64,000 bases of DNA, from the NCBI GenBank assembly GCA_003605175.1, contig QWDA01000002.1, positions 489,643 through 553,642 of the forward strand, written 5' to 3'. Position 1 is the stretch's first letter; each line of letters begins with the position of its first letter. Shown here piece after piece: positions 18,676-27,359 of this stretch. This DNA comes from Paracoccaceae bacterium. GTDB lineage: Bacteria; Pseudomonadota; Alphaproteobacteria; Rhodobacterales; Rhodobacteraceae. A program made the translations under genes and the position numbers. Below the pieces are notes generated by a model, which searched no databases, was not told where the DNA came from, and worked only from the letters and a program-made list of their open reading frames with translations.

Positions 18676-20672
18676 TCGAACTCCATGATCACCTCGTCGA
18701 CGCCGAGGCTGTCGCCAGTCGATGCGTTGACCCTGGCCACGACGCCCTTCCTCTCGGCGCGGAGGATGTTCTCCATCTTCATCGCCTCGACGGTGCAGAG
18801 CGCCTGGCCCTCCTGCACCTCGTCTCCCGCCGCCACGTCGATCTTCACGATCAGGCCAGGCATCGGGCAGAGGAGCAGCCTGGAGGTGTCGGGCGGCAGC
18901 TTCTCCGGCATCAGGGCGGCCAGTTCCGCCACCCGGGGCGTGCGCACCGTCGCCTTGATCTCGGCCCCGCGCGTCCGGAGCCGGAAGCCGCCCGGGATCT
19001 TGCCGACCTTCATCACGAGCGGCGCGCCGTCGACCCGCATCGAGGCGAGGCTCATCCCCGGCACCCAGTCACCCTCGACCCGGTGTCTGGCGCCATCGGC
19101 GAAGGTCACCGTGGCCGCGCCGGGCTCGGCGTCGATGGCGACCGGATAGGCGTTGCCACCAAGCGAGACCACCCAGTCGCGGCCGACCTTGCGTTCGTGG
19201 TTGTCCATCCGGCCCGAGACGCGGGTGCGGCGGATTTCGGCGACCCGGTGCATCGCCGCCGCCGAGGCCGCAACGCGCCGCAGCGCCGCCTCGTCCAGCG
19301 TCACGCCTTCGAAACCCTCGGGGTATTCCTCGGCGATGAAGGCCGTTGTGATCTCGCCCGAGACGAAGCGGTCATGGTCCATCACCGCCGAGAGGAACGG
19401 CAGGTTGTGGCCGATCCCCTCCACCTCGAACGTGTCGAGCGCCACCCGCATCGCCTCGATCGCCGCTCCGCGCGTCGGCGCCCAGGTGCAGAGCTTGGCG
19501 ATCATCGGGTCGTAATACATCTGGATCTCGCCGCCCTCGTAGACGCCGGTATCGTTGCGCACCGCCAGATCGGGCCCGGCCATTTCCGCCGGCGGGCGGT
19601 AGCGCGTGAGCCTTCCGATCGAGGGCAGGAAGTTGCGGTACGGGTCCTCGGCGTAGAGCCGGCTTTCGATGGCCCAGCCGTTGATGCCCAGATCCGTCTG
19701 GCCGAAGGAAAGCCTCTCGCCCGCCGCCACCCGGATCATCTGCTCCACGAGGTCGATCCCGGTGATGAGCTCGGTCACCGGATGCTCGACCTGAAGCCGC
19801 GTGTTCATCTCGAGGAAGTAGAAGTTCTTCGCGCCGTCGACGATGAACTCGACCGTACCCGCGCTCGCGTAGCCCACCGCCTGGGCCAGCGCGCAAGCCT
19901 GTTCGCCCATGGCCTTCCGCGTGGCCGCGTCGAGGAACGGCGAGGGCGCCTCCTCGATCACCTTCTGGTTCCGCCGCTGGATCGAGCATTCACGCTCGTT
20001 CAGCCAGAGGCATGTGCCGTGACTGTCGGCCAGAACCTGGATCTCGATGTGGCGCGGCTGGGTGACGAATTTCTCGATGAAGATCCGGTCGTCGCCGAAG
20101 GAACTCGCCGCCTCGTTCTTCGAGGACTGGAAGCCCTCGCGCGCCTCGGCATCGTTCCAGGCGATCCGCATCCCCTTGCCGCCGCCGCCCGCCGAGGCCT
20201 TGATCATCACCGGATAGCCGATTTCCCGGCTGATCTTCACTGCCTCGTCGGCATCGCCGATTAGGCCCATGTAACCGGGCACGGTGGAAACCCCCGCCTC
20301 GGCCGCGAGCTTCTTCGAGGTGATCTTGTCGCCCATCGCTTCGATGGCGCCCCGGGGCGGGCCGATGAAGGCGACGCCCTCGGCCTCGAGCGCCTCGGCG
20401 AATTTCGGGTTCTCGGAGAGAAAACCATAGCCCGGATGCACCGCCTCGGCGCCAGTTTCGCGGATCGCCGCCATGATCCTGTCGATCACGATATAGGATT
20501 GGTTGGCGGGCGGCGGGCCGATATGCACCGCCTCGTCCGCCATCCGGACATGGAGCGCGTCCGCGTCGGCATCCGAATAGACCGCCACGGTGGCGATGCC
20601 CATCCGGCGCGCGGTCTTGATGACGCGGCAGGCGATTTCGCCCCGGTTCGCGATCAGGATCTTCTTGAACAT
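18672..20672 (-). CDS. pccA: propionyl-CoA carboxylase alpha subunit (biotin carboxylase + BCCP)
   Basis: A 666-residue biotin-dependent carboxylase alpha chain. It has the biotin carboxylase N-domain from residue 1 (MFKKILIANRGEIACRVIKT), ATP-grasp with the glycine-rich loop KASAGGGGKGMRI (about residue 160), and the C-domain with EMNTRLQVEHPVTE. A linker (BT) domain follows. The biotinyl domain is at the C-terminus with AMKM and acceptor K632. It makes carboxybiotin for methylmalonyl-CoA formation with PccB. The start ATG has GGGGGAG close upstream; an earlier in-frame start lies in the terminator region. The adjacent mutase supports propionyl- rather than acetyl- or methylcrotonyl-CoA as substrate. 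Confidence 0.93.
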   Translation of the reverse strand: MFKKILIANRGEIACRVIKTARRMGIATVAVYSDADADALHVRMADEAVHIGPPPANQSYIVIDRIMAAIRETGAEAVHPGYGFLSENPKFAEALEAEGVAFIGPPRGAIEAMGDKITSKKLAAEAGVSTVPGYMGLIGDADEAVKISREIGYPVMIKASAGGGGKGMRIAWNDAEAREGFQSSKNEAASSFGDDRIFIEKFVTQPRHIEIQVLADSHGTCLWLNERECSIQRRNQKVIEEAPSPFLDAATRKAMGEQACALAQAVGYASAGTVEFIVDGAKNFYFLEMNTRLQVEHPVTELITGIDLVEQMIRVAAGERLSFGQTDLGINGWAIESRLYAEDPYRNFLPSIGRLTRYRPPAEMAGPDLAVRNDTGVYEGGEIQMYYDPMIAKLCTWAPTRGAAIEAMRVALDTFEVEGIGHNLPFLSAVMDHDRFVSGEITTAFIAEEYPEGFEGVTLDEAALRRVAASAAAMHRVAEIRRTRVSGRMDNHERKVGRDWVVSLGGNAYPVAIDAEPGAATVTFADGARHRVEGDWVPGMSLASMRVDGAPLVMKVGKIPGGFRLRTRGAEIKATVRTPRVAELAALMPEKLPPDTSRLLLCPMPGLIVKIDVAAGDEVQEGQALCTVEAMKMENILRAERKGVVARVNASTGDSLGVDEVIMEFE

Positions 20673-20716
20673 CTCTCCCCCGGAACTCTCGGGGCCGCGC
20701 CCCGGCAAAACGAGAA

Positions 20717-20749
20717 AACGCCGGCCCCGCACATGGCAGAACCGGCGTT
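20717..20749 (-). terminator. rho-independent terminator after the small lipoprotein gene
   Basis: AACGCCGG at 20717-20724 pairs with CCGGCGTT at 20742-20749 around a 17-nt loop. On the minus strand the second arm runs into TTTTCTCGTTTTG, a T-rich tail. It lies between the lipoprotein gene and pccA, so it should end the lipoprotein transcript and give pccA its own promoter or partial read-through. Confidence 0.65.
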
Positions 20750-20795
20750 CACGGGTTTCAGCGGGCCCGGCGCGAGACGGCCGGCGCCCGGGCGC

Positions 20796-20999
20796 TCAGC
20801 AGGCGCGCGGGTTCCTGTCGCAATAGAGGACGTTCGCCCCGGCGCCCACGGCCGCACCGGCCAGCGGGTCGGCGTCGAGCACGAGCGCCGTGCCGGCCCC
20901 CACACCGCCGCCGATAAGGGCCTGTTCGCCCATCGAGTCGCCACAGGCCGCGAGGCCCAGGAAAGCGGCCAAAGCCGCGAATGTCGTGATCTTCTGCAT
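20796..20999 (-). CDS. small lipoprotein, glycine-zipper-like
   Basis: A 67-residue protein with a lipoprotein signal peptide: basic MQK, hydrophobic TTFAALAAFLGLAA and a lipobox cysteine in LAACGDS. The mature part is short and rich in Gly and Ala (GGGVGAGTALVLDADPLAGA), resembling glycine-zipper outer-membrane peptides, and ends with two further cysteines (YCDRNPRAC). AGGAG lies seven bases before the chosen ATG; another ATG six bases earlier would be too close to it. Function unknown. It sits between pccA and pccB. Confidence 0.75.
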   Translation of the reverse strand: MQKITTFAALAAFLGLAACGDSMGEQALIGGGVGAGTALVLDADPLAGAAVGAGANVLYCDRNPRAC

Positions 21000-21312
21000 G
21001 CCCATACTCCTAGGACGCCAGTGCTTGTGCTGCTTCTTACCTCTGGGTCAGAACGCCGCAAGACAAGTTTGCGTTCCCGATCGGCAGCAAATCGCCCACC
21101 GAACGCACGAAGCGACGATCCGGCCTGGGGTCGGCCGGACCGTCTTGAAGGGGAAGGGTAACGGTTCTTACTCGGGGCGGAAATGTTCATGGGGGATACC
21201 GCCCCGTCGTCAGATTTGCACACTTCGTTGGAGGAAACAAACCCCAAAATACAACCTATGCGCGATTTCTTCGCCGGCCGGCCATATCCCGCACATATCG
21301 GCGAGAACGCGC
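21000..21312. other. non-coding stretch without a supported gene
   Basis: This 313-bp gap lies upstream of the small lipoprotein. A plus-strand frame from 21183 has a protein-like start but no ribosome binding site at its ATG, and it runs into antisense of the next gene. The segment 21170-21290 is more AT-rich than its surroundings and may hold the promoter of the lipoprotein gene. No hairpin terminator stands out. Confidence 0.4.
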
Positions 21313-21660
21313 TCACTCCTCGACCGCGTCGGGAAAGGCGGCGCGTGCCGCGGCGAGATCGATCCGCAATAGCGCGTCATAGCTTTCGGGGTCGAACGGC
21401 TCCTCGGCCGGAATCACCTCGCGGCCGAACAGCCAGGACAGGCGGCCCGCGTCGAGATTGCCGCGCTCGAACGGCTCCTCGCCGAAATGCGCCCAGAGCG
21501 CGGCCAGGAAGGCCTCGTCGGCGCGGCGGTCGGCCGGGCGGCGGTCGGCATAGCGCTCACGCCGCGCGAGCGGTGTGACACCGCGCGGATTGGCGCGCCG
21601 GATGGTGAACTGGAAATCGGTTCCGGGCAGACGCCCCGGAAATCCCCGGTGCTTCAGCAT
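21313..21660 (-). CDS. hypothetical protein in the pcc cluster
   Basis: A 115-residue soluble protein I cannot assign. The N-terminal third is basic (MLKHRGFPGR, RRANPRGV, RRERYADRRPADRR) and the rest is acidic and aromatic (AALWAHFGEEPFERGN, EEPFDPESYDALLRID). GAGG lies upstream of the ATG at a normal distance. Its position between pccA and pccB, with small lipoprotein genes on both sides, is unusual for a carboxylase operon. No membrane segment or signal is visible. Confidence 0.65.
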   Translation of the reverse strand: MLKHRGFPGRLPGTDFQFTIRRANPRGVTPLARRERYADRRPADRRADEAFLAALWAHFGEEPFERGNLDAGRLSWLFGREVIPAEEPFDPESYDALLRIDLAAARAAFPDAVEE

Positions 21661-21735
21661 GGCGACACCTCATGAAGGCGGCCCGAAGCGGGGAGGGTTT
21701 GCCGGACGGGCCCGAAAGCCCGTCCGGCGGGAAAG

Positions 21736-21867
21736 TCAGTACTTGCCCGAGGAAGGCTCGGCCGTGATCGGCGCGGGCTCGACCATGACAACTTCTTCTT
21801 CCTGTTGACCGCACGCGCCGAGCGCGAGCAGGCTGAGGAGGAAAGCGGCTTTGATGCTCTGCGACAT
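21736..21867 (-). CDS. very small lipoprotein
   Basis: A 43-residue lipoprotein precursor. The signal peptide MSQSIKAAFLLSLLALGAC has a clear lipobox (LGAC), leaving a mature peptide of about 25 residues, acidic and proline-rich (GQQEEEVVMVEPAPITAEP). GGAGACAGAG precedes the ATG. Its function is unknown; such peptides resemble entericidin-sized envelope lipoproteins. It is located 273 bp downstream of pccB on the same strand. Confidence 0.75.
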   Translation of the reverse strand: MSQSIKAAFLLSLLALGACGQQEEEVVMVEPAPITAEPSSGKY

Positions 21868-22140
21868 CTCTGTCTCCTGGTTGTGTTCCGGGCATGGCCG
21901 CGACCAATCGCAGACCACCGCCCCTCGTACGAGGTACGGGCTCTCGTTGAACCCGTCCAGACCCTAACGTATCGGATTCGGGAAGAATATCCATCTTCCG
22001 CAAGACCGGCGGAATGTGGCCAGCATGCATCAGAACAGCCACAGCACCCTGTGCTACCGGCAATATCTTGCGCGTTTTCAAGGTCCAGCCACTCGGGGCA
22101 GTGGTCCGGGCGTGTGTTCAGTCCGGTCATGATTCCCCTC

Positions 22141-23673
22141 CTACAGCGGCAGGTTGTCGTGTTTCTTCCAGGGCAGCGCTTTTCGCTTGCGCCGCAGCGC
22201 CGCGAAAGCCCGCGCCACCCGCCGCCTTGTCGATCGCGGCTGGATCACCTCGTCGATGAATCCCCGCTCGGCGGCCTTGAAAGGATTGGCGAAATTCGTT
22301 TCGTAGTCGCGGGTCCGGTCGCCGATCCTGTCGGCGTCGCCCAGATCCGAGCGATAGAGAATCTCCACCGCCCCCTTGGCGCCCATCACCGCGATCTCGG
22401 CCGTGGGCCAGGCGTAGTTGATATCGGCACCGAGATGTTTCGAGGCCATGACGTCATAGGCGCCGCCATAGGCCTTGCGGGTGATGACCGTGACCTTGGG
22501 CACCGTCGCCTCGCCATAGGCGAAGAGGAGCTTCGCGCCGTGCTTGATGACCCCGCCATACTCCTGGCTGGTCCCGGGCAGGAAGCCCGGCACGTCGACG
22601 AGCGTGAGAATCGGGATGCCGAACGCATCGCAGAACCGAACGAAGCGCGCCGCCTTGCGCGACGAATCGATGTCGAGCACGCCCGCGAGCACCATAGGCT
22701 GGTTTGCCACCACGCCCACGGTCGAGCCCTCGAGCCGGATGAAGCCGGTGATGATGTTCTTCGCGTAGTCTTCCTGGATCTCGTAGAAATCGCCCTCGTC
22801 CGCGATCTTCAGGATCAGTTCCTTCATGTCGTAGGGCGTGTTGGCGTTCTTCGGGATCAGGCTGTCCAGGCTTTCCTCCACCCGGTTCGGATCGTCGTAG
22901 AACGGCCGCACCGGCGGGATGTCGCGGTTCGACAGCGGCAGGAAATCGACGAGCCGCCGGATCTCGGAGAGCGCCTCCACGTCGTTCTCGAAGGCACCGT
23001 CGGCGACCGAGGATCTGCGGGTATGGGTCGAGGCGCCGCCCAGCTCCTCCGCCGTCACCACCTCGTTGGTCACGGTCTTCACCACATCGGGCCCGGTGAC
23101 GAACATGTAGGACGAATCCTTCACCATGAAGATGAAGTCGGTCATCGCCGGCGAATAGACCGCGCCGCCCGCGCAGGGCCCCATGATGACAGAGATCTGC
23201 GGGATCACCGCCGAGGCCGCGATATTGCGCTGGAACACCTCGCCATAGGCCGCGAGCGACCCCACCCCCTCCTGGATCCGCGCCCCACCCGAGTCGTTCA
23301 GCCCGATCACCGGCGCGCCGTTCTGCAAGGCCATGTCCATGATCTTGCAGATCTTCGCGCCATGGGTCTCCGATACCGATCCGCCCAGCACGGTGAAATC
23401 CTGGCTGAACACATAGACCTGCCGGCCGTTGATCGTACCCCAGCCGGTGACGACCCCGTCGCCCGGGAATTTCTGCTCGGCCATGTCGAAATCGGTGGTC
23501 CGGTGCGTGACGAAGGTGTCGAATTCCTCGAAGGAGCCCTCGTCGAGCAGCACCTCGATCCGCTCCCGCGCCGTCAGCTTGCCCTTGGCATGCTGCGCCG
23601 CGACCCGCTTTTCGCCGCCGCCCGCCCGTGCACCCGCGCGCCGCCGCTCAAGCTCCTTCAGGATTTCGACCAT
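22141..23673 (-). CDS. pccB: propionyl-CoA carboxylase beta subunit (carboxyltransferase)
   Basis: A 510-residue carboxyltransferase that transfers carboxyl from biotin to propionyl-CoA. Both crotonase-like halves are present. The N-half has the oxyanion glycine pair in [16 protein letters not shown] and in [17 protein letters not shown]. The C-half has [20 protein letters not shown] and [21 protein letters not shown]. This is close to the length and sequence pattern of bacterial PccB. Its promoter region carries three copies of the palindrome TTTGCAAA or a close variant, matching the operator type known for the regulator encoded at 25160. Substrate choice is supported by the nearby mutase. 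Confidence 0.95.
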   Translation of the reverse strand: MVEILKELERRRAGARAGGGEKRVAAQHAKGKLTARERIEVLLDEGSFEEFDTFVTHRTTDFDMAEQKFPGDGVVTGWGTINGRQVYVFSQDFTVLGGSVSETHGAKICKIMDMALQNGAPVIGLNDSGGARIQEGVGSLAAYGEVFQRNIAASAVIPQISVIMGPCAGGAVYSPAMTDFIFMVKDSSYMFVTGPDVVKTVTNEVVTAEELGGASTHTRRSSVADGAFENDVEALSEIRRLVDFLPLSNRDIPPVRPFYDDPNRVEESLDSLIPKNANTPYDMKELILKIADEGDFYEIQEDYAKNIITGFIRLEGSTVGVVANQPMVLAGVLDIDSSRKAARFVRFCDAFGIPILTLVDVPGFLPGTSQEYGGVIKHGAKLLFAYGEATVPKVTVITRKAYGGAYDVMASKHLGADINYAWPTAEIAVMGAKGAVEILYRSDLGDADRIGDRTRDYETNFANPFKAAERGFIDEVIQPRSTRRRVARAFAALRRKRKALPWKKHDNLPL

Positions 23674-23747
23674 GGCCGGGCTCCTTCTTCCTGGTTGGCC
23701 CGGGTGCTAGCAGTCGCCGCCCGGATCGGGAAGCGTCATTCCGCAAA

Positions 23748-23787
23748 TTTGCATACTGTTTGCAAATATCGACTGCTAATTTGCAAA
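23748..23787. promoter_or_regulatory. predicted PccR operators in the pccB/efflux intergenic region
   Basis: TTTGCATA at 23748-23755, TTTGCAAA at 23759-23766 and TTTGCAAA at 23780-23787 lie upstream of pccB, between it and the divergent MFS gene. TTTGCAAA is self-complementary. The two perfect copies start 21 bp apart, and the degenerate one is 11 bp from the first perfect one. TTTGC(AAA) repeats are the published recognition type for short-chain acyl-CoA regulators such as Rhodobacter PccR. Confidence 0.8.
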
Positions 23788-23886
23788 CCCATAACCGGCA
23801 CCGGCTATTGTGCGCGGACGGCGTCCGGACTGTGCATGCTCCTTCCCGCGATGGACAGAGCGCGCCGCGCCACCTAAACCGCAAGC

Positions 23887-25104
23887 ATGACCGCTCCCGT
23901 GACGGTCCGCTTTCTCGACCGGACCACGCCCCCGCATATAGCCACCCTGATCCTGATGGCCGGCCTCTCGGCCCTCAGCCTCAATATCTTCATGCCCTCG
24001 CTGCCGGCGATGGCCGCCTATTTCTCGGCCGACTACCGGCTGGTGCAGCTCTCGGTGCCGATCTACCTCGCCGTCAACGCGGCGCTGCAGATCCTCATCG
24101 GCCCGATCTCCGACCGCTTCGGGCGCCGCCCGGTCCTGCTCTCTTCCGTTGCGGTATTCTGCGCGGCGACGCTCGGCTGCCTGCTGGCGCCGACGATCGA
24201 GATCTTCCTCGTCTTCCGGATGATCCAGGGCGTGATCGTCACCGGCATGGTGCTCAGCCGCGCCGTGGTGCGCGACCTGTTCCCGCAGGAGCAGGCGGCC
24301 TCGATGATCGGCTATGTGACCATGGGCATGGCCGTCGTGCCGATGATCGGCCCGGCCGTCGGCGGCTTTCTCGACGAAACGCTCGGATGGCAGTCCTCCT
24401 TCGCGCTGCTCCTCGTCCTCGGCATCGCGCTTTTCGTGCTGATCCGCCAGGATCTCGGCGAAACCGCGCTGAACCGCTCCACCAGCTTCGCCGCGCAGGT
24501 CCGGCAGTATCCGGAACTGCTCACCTCGCGCCGTTTCTGGGGCTATTGCCTCACCGCCGCCTTCTCGGCGGGCGCCTTCTTCGCCTATCTCGGCGGCGCG
24601 CCCTATGTTGGGACAGAGGTGTTCGGCCTGTCCTCGTCGGAGCTCGGCCTGCTCTTCGGCGCGCCGGCGGTGGGCTACATGATCGGCAACGGCATCTCGG
24701 GCGCCTGCTCGGCGCGGTTCGGCATCAATTCCATGATCCTCTGGGGCGCGGTGCTGGCGGCCACGGGAACCGGCATCTCGCTCGGGCTTCACCTTCTGGG
24801 GTTCCGCACGGCGGTCGGCTTCTTCGGCTTCATGACCTTCGTCGGCTTCGGCAACGGGATGGTGCTGCCCAACGCCACCGCCGGGATGCTCAGCGTCCGG
24901 CCGCATCTCGCCGGCACCGCCTCCGGGCTCGGCGGCGCGATGATGATCGGCGGCGGCGCGGCGCTCTCGGCGCTCTCGGGCGCGGTGCTTTCGCCCGGCA
25001 CCGGCGCGGCGCCGCTCCTGTGGATCATGTTCCTCTCGAGCCTCCTCGGCGCCGCGGCCATCGCCTACGTGATCCGGCGCGAGGCGGGCATCCGCCGCAC
25101 CTGA
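23887..25104 (+). CDS. Bcr/CflA family multidrug efflux MFS transporter
   Basis: A 405-residue 12-helix MFS protein. The first helices carry the DHA1 Bcr/CflA pattern LNIFMPSLPAMAAYF. Loop 2-3 has the MFS motif A equivalent GPISDRFGRRPVLLSSV. Helix 5 has the antiporter motif C-like segment GPAVGGFLDETLGW. It exports drugs or metabolites with proton exchange. It is divergent from pccB, sharing the TTTGCAAA operators, and its stop is 55 bp before the pccR start. Export of an acyl-derived compound is possible but speculative. Confidence 0.88.
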   Translation: MTAPVTVRFLDRTTPPHIATLILMAGLSALSLNIFMPSLPAMAAYFSADYRLVQLSVPIYLAVNAALQILIGPISDRFGRRPVLLSSVAVFCAATLGCLLAPTIEIFLVFRMIQGVIVTGMVLSRAVVRDLFPQEQAASMIGYVTMGMAVVPMIGPAVGGFLDETLGWQSSFALLLVLGIALFVLIRQDLGETALNRSTSFAAQVRQYPELLTSRRFWGYCLTAAFSAGAFFAYLGGAPYVGTEVFGLSSSELGLLFGAPAVGYMIGNGISGACSARFGINSMILWGAVLAATGTGISLGLHLLGFRTAVGFFGFMTFVGFGNGMVLPNATAGMLSVRPHLAGTASGLGGAMMIGGGAALSALSGAVLSPGTGAAPLLWIMFLSSLLGAAAIAYVIRREAGIRRT

Positions 25105-25120
25105 CCCCTTGGCGGCGGGC

Positions 25121-25149
25121 TTTGCAAAGGCTATCCACGACTTTGCAAA
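25121..25149. promoter_or_regulatory. predicted PccR auto-operators at its own start
   Basis: Two perfect TTTGCAAA palindromes, 25121-25128 and 25142-25149, start 21 bp apart, the same spacing as at pccB. The second runs straight into the Shine-Dalgarno sequence AAAGGAGG, ten bases before the pccR ATG, so binding there would block both transcription and ribosome access. Autoregulation is inferred. Confidence 0.75.
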
Positions 25150-25159
25150 GGAGGGCGCC

Positions 25160-26554
25160 ATGGCGACGCAGAAACTCTATGCCGGCGCGGCCCTGCGCGA
25201 GACGCGCACGCGCCTGGCCCTGACCCAGAAGGAGTTCGCCGGAAAGCTCGGTGTGTCGCTCCCCTATCTGAACCAGATGGAGAACAACAACCGGCCGGTC
25301 TCGACAACGGTCGTCCTGGCCCTCGCCTCGGAATTCGGCTTCGACGTGACCGAGCTCTCGGCCAGTGATTCCGAGCGCCTCGTCTCCGACATGCGCGAGG
25401 CGCTGGCCGATCCGCTTTTCGCCGAGGCGGAACCGCCGATCGCCGATCTCCGCCTCGCCGCCGCCAACGCCCCCGCCCTCGCCCGCGCCTTCCTCGCGCT
25501 GCACCGCGCCTACCGGCAGACCCATGAGCGCCTCGCCTCGCTCGACGAGGCGCTCGGCCGCGAGGACCGGGGCGCGGTCTCCTCGCCCTGGGAAGAGGTG
25601 CGCGACTTCTTCCACTATTGCGACAACTACATCGACGCCGTGGACCGCGCCGCCGAACGCTTCGCCTCCGCCGCGGGCGGGCCGATGGCGGCGGCGCAGG
25701 CGGCGCTCGACCGGCTCGGCATCGCGCTCCGCAGCGCCGAGAACGGCGACCTCCGGGGCTACGACGCCGGGGCGCGTACCCTGACCGTGTCTTCCACCGC
25801 CGACGCCGCCACGCGGGGCTTCCAGATCCTGCACCAGGTTGCGCTCCTGACCCGAGCCGACCTGATCGAGGCCACGCTCGACCTCGCCCGCTTCCAGACC
25901 CCCGAGGCCCGCGCCATCGCCCGGATCGGCCTCGCCAACTATTTCGCCGGCGCGGCGCTCCTGCCCTACACCGCCTTCCTCGAGGCGGCGCGCGAGACCC
26001 GCCACGACCTCGAGGCGCTGAGCCTCCGCTTCGGCGCCTCGATGGAGCAGGTCGCGCACCGGCTCTCGACGCTGCAACGCCCCGGCGCCAAGGGCGTGCC
26101 GTTCTTCTTCGTCCGCGTCGATCAGGCCGGCACGATCACCAAGCGCCACTCCGCCACGCGGCTGCAATTCGCCCGCTTCGGCGGCGCCTGCCCCCTGTGG
26201 AACGTCCACCGCGCCTTCGAGACCCCGGGCCGCTTCCTGCGCCAGCTCGCCGAAACCCCCGACGGGGTGCGCTATCTCTGCCTCGCCCGCGACGTCTCGA
26301 AACCCGGCGGTTCGTTCCGCGCGCCCGTGCGCCGCTACGCGATCGGCCTCGGCTGCGAGATCGCCCATGCCGAGGCGCTGGTCTATGCCGACGATCTCGA
26401 TACCGGCAACGCCGCGGCTTTCGAGCCGATCGGCATCTCCTGCCGGATCTGCGAGCGCGCCGATTGCCACCAGCGTTCGGTCCCGCCGCTGGAACGCCGC
26501 CTCACGGTCGACCCCGACCGCCGGGGCGTGCTGCCCTACAAGGTCTCGGGCTAG
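25160..26554 (+). CDS. pccR: short-chain fatty acyl-CoA regulator (XRE family, PccR/ScfR type)
   Basis: A 464-residue transcription factor. Residues about 10-65 form an XRE helix-turn-helix (LALTQKEFAGKLGVSLPYLN...). A long middle region resembles the ImmA/IrrE peptidase domain but lacks the HExxH zinc site (QILHQVALL is found in that place). The C-terminal DUF2083 part has the cysteine cluster ISCRICERADCHQR near residue 430. This layout is that of ScfR proteins such as PccR, which senses propionyl- or acetyl-CoA and controls pccB. The ATG at 25160 has a strong AAAGGAGG; an upstream TTG-like start would run through the operators. Confidence 0.92.
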   Translation: MATQKLYAGAALRETRTRLALTQKEFAGKLGVSLPYLNQMENNNRPVSTTVVLALASEFGFDVTELSASDSERLVSDMREALADPLFAEAEPPIADLRLAAANAPALARAFLALHRAYRQTHERLASLDEALGREDRGAVSSPWEEVRDFFHYCDNYIDAVDRAAERFASAAGGPMAAAQAALDRLGIALRSAENGDLRGYDAGARTLTVSSTADAATRGFQILHQVALLTRADLIEATLDLARFQTPEARAIARIGLANYFAGAALLPYTAFLEAARETRHDLEALSLRFGASMEQVAHRLSTLQRPGAKGVPFFFVRVDQAGTITKRHSATRLQFARFGGACPLWNVHRAFETPGRFLRQLAETPDGVRYLCLARDVSKPGGSFRAPVRRYAIGLGCEIAHAEALVYADDLDTGNAAAFEPIGISCRICERADCHQRSVPPLERRLTVDPDRRGVLPYKVSG

Positions 26555-26555
26555 C

Positions 26556-26798
26556 TCAATTGCCGCCGGTGAGTATCGCGTAGAGCTGGTCCTTCAGCGC
26601 CATCCGCCGCTTGCGCAGGAGGTTCACGCCACCGTCGCCCATCGGCTCCACATCGCTCTCGGCGCGGTGGACCTGACGGTTGATCGCGTGGTACTCGTCC
26701 ACCAGACGCGCGAAATGCGCGTTCGTCATCTTCAGCGTCTCGATCCGGAGCGCGTGCTCGGGAAAGTCCGCGGCCAGCTCGTGCGGCGTATGGGTCAT
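26556..26798 (-). CDS. DUF465 (YdcH) family protein
   Basis: An 80-residue small protein of the YdcH/DUF465 type, with a leading HELAADFPEHALRIETLK and then helical NAHFARLVDEYHAINRQVHR, ending in a basic helix LLRKRRMALKDQLYAIL. These proteins are predicted helical hairpins of unknown function, frequent in alphaproteobacteria. GGGAG lies upstream of the ATG. It is convergent with pccR, with the two stops one base apart. Confidence 0.88.
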   Translation of the reverse strand: MTHTPHELAADFPEHALRIETLKMTNAHFARLVDEYHAINRQVHRAESDVEPMGDGGVNLLRKRRMALKDQLYAILTGGN

Positions 26799-26873
26799 CA
26801 AGGCTCCCTTTCCATCTTGGGAAACCAGTAACCCGGACGCCGCAGCGCACCTTGATCCGTGTCAAACCCCGGA

Positions 26874-27266
26874 TCAGGGCAGCTCGCGCTTCGCGGTGAC
26901 CTCGATCTCGATCTTCATCGCCGGGTCGATCAGCCCCGCCTCGATCATCGTCGCCGCCGGCGGATGCGCACCGAACACCTCGGCCAGGAGCGGCCAGCAG
27001 GGCTCGAAATCGCGCCGGTCGGGCAGGATGTAGCGCACCCGCACCACGTCGCGGAACGTGGCCCCGGCCTCCTCGAGCGCCCGCTCGATGATCAAGAGGG
27101 CCAGCCGGCACTGGTCGCGCACATCCTCGGGCACCTGCATGGTCGCGGGATCGGTGCCGGTGGTGCCCGCCACATGGATCCAGCCATCATCGGTCGCGAC
27201 CGCGCGGCAATAGCCGATCCTCGGCTCGTAAGCCGACCCGGACGACAGGCGACGATGCGTGCTCAT
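26874..27266 (-). CDS. RidA family protein
   Basis: A 130-residue protein of the YjgF/YER057c/UK114 (Rid) family. It begins with a segment equivalent to SSGSAYEPRIGYCRAVATDD and has the strand GWIHVAGTTGTDP, then QCRLALLIIERALEEAGATFRDVVRVR. It ends with IDPAMKIEIEVTAKRELP, the position of the family signature around the ligand Arg/Glu. RidA proteins hydrolyse reactive enamines or imines. The arginine that marks active deaminases (in the IVRVRxY...) lies in VVRVRYILPD. GGAG is upstream of the chosen ATG. Confidence 0.85.
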   Translation of the reverse strand: MSTHRRLSSGSAYEPRIGYCRAVATDDGWIHVAGTTGTDPATMQVPEDVRDQCRLALLIIERALEEAGATFRDVVRVRYILPDRRDFEPCWPLLAEVFGAHPPAATMIEAGLIDPAMKIEIEVTAKRELP

Positions 27267-27359
27267 GGTGGATCTCCCCGTTCCGCGCATCCGGCGGCGC
27301 TTGCCTGCGCGCCACGCGCCACTATGCTGCCCCCATAACCGAGGTCAGGAGAGCATTCC

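Noticed and set aside
21183..21578. Plus-strand frame with a protein-like beginning (LEETNPKIQPMRDFF)
   Set aside because: No ribosome binding site at its start, and the second half is antisense to the 115-aa gene with Arg-rich composition.
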